From: Bacteroidota bacterium
Lineage (GTDB): Bacteria > Bacteroidota > Ignavibacteria > SZUA-365
Length of the DNA: 11,846 nucleotides
Assembly: GCA_018224345.1 (NCBI GenBank)
Contig: JAGTUW010000233.1
Span: 1-11,846, forward strand
Direction: 5' to 3'
Part shown: piece after piece, positions 7,272-11,846 of the stretch
Position numbering within the stretch: the stretch's first letter is position 1
Layout of the letters: each line of letters starts with the position of its first letter
Position numbers and translations under genes: made by a program
The notes under the pieces: model-generated
Seen by the model: the letters and a program-made list of their open reading frames with translations, nothing else
Databases searched by the model: none
Told to the model about the DNA's origin: nothing

Positions 7272-9422
7272 CAACGCCCTCCCCCACCGTCTCCGTCGCC
7301 ATTGTGAGAATATGAAATTCCACCCTGCGATTCCTTGCACGCGCTTCATCACTGTCCCCTGTCGCGATGGGATACTTTTCACCGAAACCAACGGCGCGTA
7401 GTCGATCCGGACGAACGCCCTCACGGACAAGAAAATCCCGTACACTGTAGGCACGTCGTTCGGAAAGTGCCTTGTTGTATGCCGCTTCACCCTGCCTGTC
7501 GGTATGGCCGCGTATTTCCACAGTCAATTCCGGATGCGACGCGAATAATTGCACGGCCTCCATCAGAATGGGGATGTATTCATCACGTAACTCATCACGG
7601 TCGAAGCCAAACGTGATATTGCAGAAGGAAAGGACATCGCCCGCCCGTAGATGAAGGGAATCCAGACGCAGTGGCTGTCCGGGATTCGCAGAGGGGAGCG
7701 AGGGCACAACATGCTGGATGCTGCGCTGGCGATATTCATAGCCGCCGAGGCCTCCCACCTCTTTCGTCGAAATCATTTCTTTGCGCACCTCGCTTCCACT
7801 GCCTGCGATCATCCCCGCAACGACGCTGTCCACGGACACATCACTGTACGGCCGGTGATGGAGTCCAGCCGGAGCGATCAGATAGGAAGTCCCTCCACCG
7901 GGAAGCACACGGGCCTCAAGCAATTCGGCATTGTATCGCAAACGTAGCCCGGGTGATGTCTGCTTTCCCTCCGTGTGTCCGACTTCGTATTTCAGAGGGT
8001 TCGTGCCTTGAAGGACTTCCGTCCCGTCATCGATCCTGTCGCCGTCGGTATCGGGGGTCAACGGGTTACTTCCGTAGTAGGCGATTTCAGCATGGTCACG
8101 GAGTCTGTCACCATCGGTATCGTGATGAAGCGGGTTGGTACCGTAGGTGACGACTTCATTGAAATCGTATATCCCGTCGTCATCGCTGTCCGGCCGCAAT
8201 GGATCAGTGTGACGGATCATGCTTTCTGCATAATCATCGAGACCATCGTAGTCCGTATCAGGGTTCCGGGGATTGGTATCATAGATGATCACTTCTTCAT
8301 AATCACTCAAACGGTCGCTGTCAGTATCCGGATTCAGCGGGTCCGTATGATGCACCATAACCTCCTCATAATCCGTCAACCTATCCCTGTCGGTATCCGG
8401 ATGCAGCGGATCGGTACCGTACACCATGATTTCGAAGTAATCCCCCAATCCGTCATCATCGGTATCCGGTCGCAAGGGATTTGTTCGATAGGCACGCACT
8501 TCGTAATAATCGGTCAACCCATCGACATCCGTATCGATTTCATAGGGATCGGTACCGAGAAGCATTTCCTCCGCATTGCTGAGAAGATCGTGGTCGTAAT
8601 CATGATCCTCGAACAGCGTATAATGTATGCCGAAAGAAAGCGACAGCATGCCGTCGCCCGCAGCCGAAGGGGGTGGTATCCGTGTCGCAGAGCGACGGTT
8701 GTACTCCACGGCGATTTCACGCGGATCAAAGGCATCGATATCGTCCCGGAGAAAGTACGTTCTGCGCAATTGAAGATGAATTGCCAGTGTACGGGTAAGA
8801 AAGTATTCTCCTCCGAGAACGGCAGGGATGCTGATCGAAGCGGGAAAATCGGCTGCGGGACGGATACGTGCGACATCGAAATCCTCCGTGTCATAAAACG
8901 TGACCCCTACCCCGAGCGAGAAAAACAGGTTGTACATGCGGCTGGGGAAGAGATTGAGACGGGAGGAAAGATCGAAGCCCACAAGGTCCGTTCGGCGGAG
9001 AGGCGCATCGGTCTGCCCGGCGCCCGGGAACTGGTAGTCGAACAGCCGTCCGTCGACCGCTGCCGCCTCGCGACGTATGGAAAGGGAAGCGAAATCCACC
9101 GTGAACAGCAGAGCCAATTCCGGATACAGCGCATAGCCCATCGACACCATGGTGGAAACGCCACTCCCCCCACCGGGAAAATCACCGAGAAAGGATGTCG
9201 CGCCCATCGCGGCGGAAAGAAGTATCGTACGTCCCGGAAAACGGGGCAGAATATCGGTTGTAGGGACCGGCCCATACGGGACCGGAGAGCGACCCTCTGC
9301 GATCCGGGCGCTTCCATGACGTCGCTGCCTTCGGAGTCAGGGCGTGCCTCCTGTGCGTGCACAGGAAAGACGGCAAGTACGATAAAACAGACTATGGTCA
9401 GAACCTGTACACAACTCGTCAT
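7264..9422 (-). CDS. OmpA-family protein with nine TSP3-like repeats, frameshifted near its 5' end
   Basis: Outer-membrane protein expected to anchor to peptidoglycan. The body (647 residues from ATG 9207) contains barrel-like strands at 1-198, nine TSP3-like repeats at 200-407, a linker at 408-525, and an OmpA C-terminal domain at about 526-633 with FGFDRDEL, IRGHTDRQGE, YNKALSERRAYSV and ARNRRVEF, including the Asp and Arg that bind diaminopimelate in this family. The signal peptide lies upstream in another frame: ATG 9420-9422, preceded by GAGGG 5 nt away, gives MTSCVQVLTIVCFIVLAVFP with cleavage near HAQ. The body frame reads FPGRTILLSAA directly before Met 9207 and stays open back to a TGA at 9337-9339, so the two frames must join between about 9240 and 9336. 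One missing base would restore a protein of about 719 residues. This may be a sequence error or a true mutation. I see no slippery heptamer. First gene of the operon. Confidence 0.85.
7277..7285 (-). promoter_or_regulatory. Shine-Dalgarno deciding the start at 7271
   Basis: Minus-strand GGGGGAGGG sits 5 nt before ATG 7269-7271, within the last codons of the upstream OmpA-like gene. It fixes the start at the residue that begins a typical signal peptide and indicates translational coupling across an 8-nt gene overlap. Confidence 0.65.
7987..8610 (-). repeat. Nine TSP3-like repeats (first, OmpA-type protein)
   Basis: Coding repeats with a 23-residue period at residues 200-407 of the body frame. 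The pattern is DTDxDxLxDYxEV followed by TDPL or TNPL. Compared with the neighbouring gene the loops are degenerate: the loop-ending Gly is Arg in units 4, 5, 8 and 9 (DTDRDR, DTDSDR, DTDGDR twice), and the first unit reads DHDYDHD. Confidence 0.87.
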
Positions 9423-9462
9423 CGCAACCCTCGATATTGAGAAGGATGACCGCACCTCATCA

Positions 9463-9494
9463 TAAAAGTAACTTACGTGGTTATTATCTGCAAA
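9463..9494 (-). promoter_or_regulatory. Candidate Bacteroidota-type promoter of the OmpA operon
   Basis: On the minus strand TTTG (9491-9494) is followed, after 20 nt, by TACTTTTA (9463-9470), one mismatch from the TAnnTTTG -7 element known in Bacteroidota. Transcription would begin near 9457, leaving a leader of about 35 nt before ATG 9422. Confidence 0.45.
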
Positions 9495-9526
9495 TGCAGC
9501 GTTATACAACATTTCATTTTTATATA

Positions 9527-9697
9527 TGCACCTCGGGCCATGGAGAAGCCTGCCCTTCCCCCGTGTCTTGCCGGAATGCAGGACCTGCCGGGCGAAGGCC
9601 TGTTGCACGCGTCCCCGGCATTGCCCGCACCACAGGAACTACGGGTGCGGGGAACAACGTGTACACATCCGTGCCAGACCCGGGGGCATTCTTTTTT
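9527..9697 (+). ncRNA. Candidate structured small RNA or transcribed leader
   Basis: A GC-rich island in an otherwise AT-rich intergenic region. A perfect 8-bp hairpin (cccgcacc at 9624-9631, ggtgcggg at 9644-9651) is flanked by a possible outer pairing (tgt-cacg at 9601-9609 with cgtg-aca at 9658-9665). A second hairpin, gcag-gac-ctgc extended by ccg/cgg, lies near 9572-9594. The ends may also pair: tgc, cc and ggg within 9527-9537 against ccc, gg and gca within 9679-9688. The sequence then reaches a run of six Ts (9692-9697), as at a Rho-independent terminator. TATATATG at 9521-9528 resembles a -7 element. It matches no RNA family I recognise: I looked for the SRP and tmRNA signatures and did not find them. 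It could equally be a terminator-like leader. Confidence 0.25.
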
Positions 9698-9725
9698 CAC
9701 TTGACAGAAATTCTTCGTATCATTG
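9694..9725 (+). promoter_or_regulatory. Weak candidate promoter of the VWA/HYDIN-like gene
   Basis: TATCATTG (9718-9725) is one mismatch from TAnnTTTG and lies 20 nt after a T-rich stretch (TTTT at 9694-9697) in place of TTTG. A TTGACA at 9701-9706 is also present, but no -10 box lies at a normal distance from it. A start near 9732 would give a leader of about 45 nt. Confidence 0.3.
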
Positions 9726-9777
9726 GAGTGATCGGACGTAGCTCTCCTTTTCAACCTGACATATTCCGGAGGACGGT

Positions 9778-11846
9778 ATGCGAACAATAATCCTCCTTCC
9801 ATTCATCCTGCTGTCCTGCTTGCAAATAGCTTCTCCACCTGCAGCGCCCGGGCAGGTGCGGGGTCCCCTGCTGGAGATTTCTCCATCGCCGGTGGATTTC
9901 GACACCGTGTCCTGCGGAAGCAGCCGGTGCATGGACATCATCCTGCGCAATACCGGCGACACCGCATTGACCGTGCAGGAGTTCAGTGTGCTGAACACAC
10001 CGTTTGAGGGCGGTGTGACCACCCCATTCATACTTCAACCGAACGAAGAGCACAGCACGCAGTGGTGTTATCGTCCTGTCCGCGTACGCGGTCGCGACAG
10101 CATCCGCGTGGCATTTACTTCCGATAACCGGATACGTTACTCGTTTGGTTTGCTTACGGATATGAGCACCGCAATGGATGTGGCATTCCCCGGTGCGGGG
10201 AATGCGATGGAGGCGGCACGTGGGGCGCTGGACCGTTTTGTCGCCACGATGATGGAAGACGGCTCACCACAGCACGAAGGCGCAGTCTTCGCCTACAGTA
10301 CGACCTCGCGGTACCGGCTGCTCCGCGCCTTCTCGGAAGATCGCGACATGCTGCGTTCGTCGCTGCCGGGAACGACAAGCGGCGACCATGCATGCATCTG
10401 GCACGGCATGGACCGGACAATCGGCCTCATGCAGGGAAACAAACACAAGCGCCTGCTCATCGTCATCAACGGCAGCAGCGATGCGGGCTTGCAGAATTGC
10501 GGTCCCTATTCCGCTGCGGGTGTCGCCGACGCCGTCACGGCAGCGGATATGATGGTATGTGCAATCAGTATCGACGGCGCCGCGTCCACCGCGCTGGCCG
10601 GCATCGCACAGCAGAGCGGAGGAATACACAGAGATGTGTCGTCGCAGCAGGATCTTGATGGCGCGATACATGATATCATTCTCCACCTGCAGCGTGCTGT
10701 ACGCCAGACCCTGACCGTCAGCGGCGAAGTCGTCTCCCCTTCACTCGCCTTCTCTCCGGATGCGGTGTTCTTTCCCTCCACTGCCGTCGGCGATACATTG
10801 AGCATGGAAGTGCTCATGCGCAATGTCGGCACGGCGCCGATGGACCTTGGAACACTGCACGGCGAGACCACGGAGTTCACGCTCAGCTTCCCTCCGGAAC
10901 AGGTAGCAGCAGGTGCGGAAGTCAAGGCAACACTGTTCTTCCATCCAACCAGACAGGGCTATGAGAAGACACAACTGTCTGTGGACATCAACGGCTGCGA
11001 CCCCTCTCGCCCTGTACTCCTGGCACATGGCGTGGCATTCAACCGGGTCGCAATGACCTTCGGTCCGGTGCTCGTCACCGGTGAGGAACGCATCGATGCC
11101 GGCGCCGTCAACTGCGCCGGGGAACATCGGATCGGTATTCCTGTCCGGAATGCTGGTGATCAACCGCTGACACTCAGCGATCCGCAGGTCATTGATCCGC
11201 GACTTATCGTCGAACCGCTGCCCACTCCGTTGGCAGGTGGTGTCGAGGACACTATCACCCTTCGATTGCATCCCGATGGTATGCTCGGACGCGACAGCGC
11301 AACATTCACCTGCGCCGCCGAAGTACGCCGGACAACGCATACACTGGTGTTGATCGATGCGGCCAGCAGGTTGCGATGGCTGTCCGAACGTGGCCAGAGC
11401 GGTGAGGATATGAGCAGCGCCGTTATCGGACTGCTGTTGGGCGGACTGGTCACCTCGGAAGAACTGCAGGATAAAATGGGCGTGCTGTCTGTCAACAGGA
11501 CCGATGTTTCCACTCTACAGAGCATGACGGAAAGCCGGACAGACCTCGCGGGTGTACATCCCTCCGCGGGCAACAGTGATACGACGGCACTTCCGCACGG
11601 GATTGCAGCGGCCATCGACTCACTGCGAAAGTATGATGGTATCCGGCGACTTGTCATTGTGACCGCCGGGAGCCGTATCGACGGAGCGGATTCAACACTG
11701 CCACATATTGCCGGCCTCGCGGAACGCGCGATGGAATACGATATTCACGTCAGCGCGTTTTCTCCCATGAACTCTCTCTCCGCCGACACTCTCGATTCCT
11801 TCCTCGACATGATCGGTGTGGAACGCATCCTTCTGACGGACCTTGA
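9778..11846 (+). CDS. Exported protein with alternating HYDIN-like and degenerate VWA-like domains (3' end missing)
   Basis: The frame stays open for 689 residues to the window edge. ATG 9778 follows GGAGGA by 4 nt. The N-terminus MRTIILLPFILLSCLQ is a signal peptide. LLSC could be a lipobox with Cys14, or cleavage could fall later, near APGQ. Residues about 32-118 are an ASPM-SPD-2-HYDIN-like Ig domain (VDFDTVSCGSSRCMDIILRN). About 122-310 resemble a VWA domain: strand FGLLTDMSTAMDV, helix AMEAARGALDRFVATMM, strand HKRLLIVINGSSD and ending VCAISID. Its MIDAS is incomplete, with DMSTA where DxSxS is expected and ING in place of TDG. About 322-420 and 428-515 are two more HYDIN-like domains (LMRNVGTAPMDL, VRNAGDQPLTL). 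About 520 onward starts a second VWA-like domain (HTLVLIDAASR, RLVIVTAGSRIDG), also without a MIDAS. Divergent from the OmpA operon. Surface or periplasmic binding role is inferred. A T9SS domain may lie beyond the edge. Confidence 0.85.
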   Translation, partial: MRTIILLPFILLSCLQIASPPAAPGQVRGPLLEISPSPVDFDTVSCGSSRCMDIILRNTGDTALTVQEFSVLNTPFEGGVTTPFILQPNEEHSTQWCYRPVRVRGRDSIRVAFTSDNRIRYSFGLLTDMSTAMDVAFPGAGNAMEAARGALDRFVATMMEDGSPQHEGAVFAYSTTSRYRLLRAFSEDRDMLRSSLPGTTSGDHACIWHGMDRTIGLMQGNKHKRLLIVINGSSDAGLQNCGPYSAAGVADAVTAADMMVCAISIDGAASTALAGIAQQSGGIHRDVSSQQDLDGAIHDIILHLQRAVRQTLTVSGEVVSPSLAFSPDAVFFPSTAVGDTLSMEVLMRNVGTAPMDLGTLHGETTEFTLSFPPEQVAAGAEVKATLFFHPTRQGYEKTQLSVDINGCDPSRPVLLAHGVAFNRVAMTFGPVLVTGEERIDAGAVNCAGEHRIGIPVRNAGDQPLTLSDPQVIDPRLIVEPLPTPLAGGVEDTITLRLHPDGMLGRDSATFTCAAEVRRTTHTLVLIDAASRLRWLSERGQSGEDMSSAVIGLLLGGLVTSEELQDKMGVLSVNRTDVSTLQSMTESRTDLAGVHPSAGNSDTTALPHGIAAAIDSLRKYDGIRRLVIVTAGSRIDGADSTLPHIAGLAERAMEYDIHVSAFSPMNSLSADTLDSFLDMIGVERILLTDL

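Larger units (their letters stand above)
9423..9777. other. Divergent intergenic region, 355 nt, no credible gene
   Basis: Separates the minus-strand OmpA operon from the plus-strand VWA gene. The part nearest the operon (about 9455-9530) is AT-rich and carries promoter-like sequence, including an imperfect palindrome ctgca-aa-tgcag at 9488-9499 that overlaps the candidate -33 element and could be an operator. The middle (about 9530-9690) is GC-rich and able to form several hairpins, then a T-run. The last 80 nt hold a weak promoter-like sequence and the Shine-Dalgarno of the next gene. Short ORFs here have no coding character. Confidence 0.7.

Noticed and set aside
7272..7490. Upstream start for the second barrel protein
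   Set aside because: It adds 73 residues lying inside the OmpA-domain coding region and destroys a typical signal peptide beginning at MNKF.
7975..9465. 496-residue ORF on the plus strand
   Set aside because: It lies antisense to the OmpA-like gene. Its VTVGI-like repetition mirrors the DxDxDG repeats read from the other strand. No family match and no Shine-Dalgarno context.
9540..9690. SRP RNA or tmRNA in the intergenic island
   Set aside because: The SRP core with its GGAA loop and flanking conserved bases is absent, as are tmRNA end sequences, on both strands.
9477..9704. Small plus-strand ORFs (about 71-75 residues) in the intergenic region
   Set aside because: Composition is not coding-like, several frames are open at once because of GC-rich sequence, and no Shine-Dalgarno is convincing.
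9701..9729. TTGACA as a sigma-70-type -35 box
   Set aside because: The nearest TATCAT is only 11 nt away and no -10 box lies at 16-18 nt.

Overview
The window most likely comes from a moderately GC-rich Gram-negative bacterium of the FCB group (Bacteroidota, Ignavibacteriota or a relative). The evidence is a C-terminal type IX secretion (T9SS) sorting domain with the N-P-N-P-F-N-P-S motif, OmpA-like outer-membrane proteins carrying DxDxDG repeats, a histidine kinase with periplasmic TPRs, a HYDIN-like/VWA surface protein, and promoter-like sequences of the TTTG / TAnnTTTG type. I cannot name a species.

Layout. (1) Positions 1-2883 (+) hold the 3' part of a large secreted protein with an Asp-box (BNR) motif and a T9SS sorting domain. 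(2) Positions 2884-3130 lie between convergent genes and hold three or four hairpins that probably terminate transcription from both sides. (3) Positions 3131-9422 (-) look like one operon, read right to left: a long OmpA-like protein (beta-barrel, nine TSP3-like repeats, linker, OmpA C-terminal domain), a paralogue with barrel and nine repeats but no OmpA domain, a sensor histidine kinase with periplasmic TPRs, and a thioredoxin. The first two genes overlap by 8 nt and the next pair is separated by 1 nt. The kinase-thioredoxin gap is 81 nt. (4) Positions 9423-9777 form a divergent intergenic region with AT-rich promoter-like ends and a GC-rich, structured middle ending in a T-run. (5) Positions 9778-11846 (+) hold the 5' part of a large exported protein in which HYDIN-like Ig domains alternate with degenerate VWA-like domains. 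It runs off the window.

How the genes may work together: the kinase could sense from the periplasm and the two TSP3 proteins sit at the outer membrane, one of them anchored to peptidoglycan. Tight coupling suggests an envelope-sensing or envelope-structure module. No response regulator lies in the window, so this is inference. The first operon gene has its signal peptide in a different reading frame from the rest of the protein. That is either a one-base sequence error or a real frameshift, and it is the most concrete anomaly here.

Likely gene starts differ from the longest ORFs for three genes: 9422 (ATG), 7271 (ATG) and 5836 (GTG). Each has a good Shine-Dalgarno sequence.
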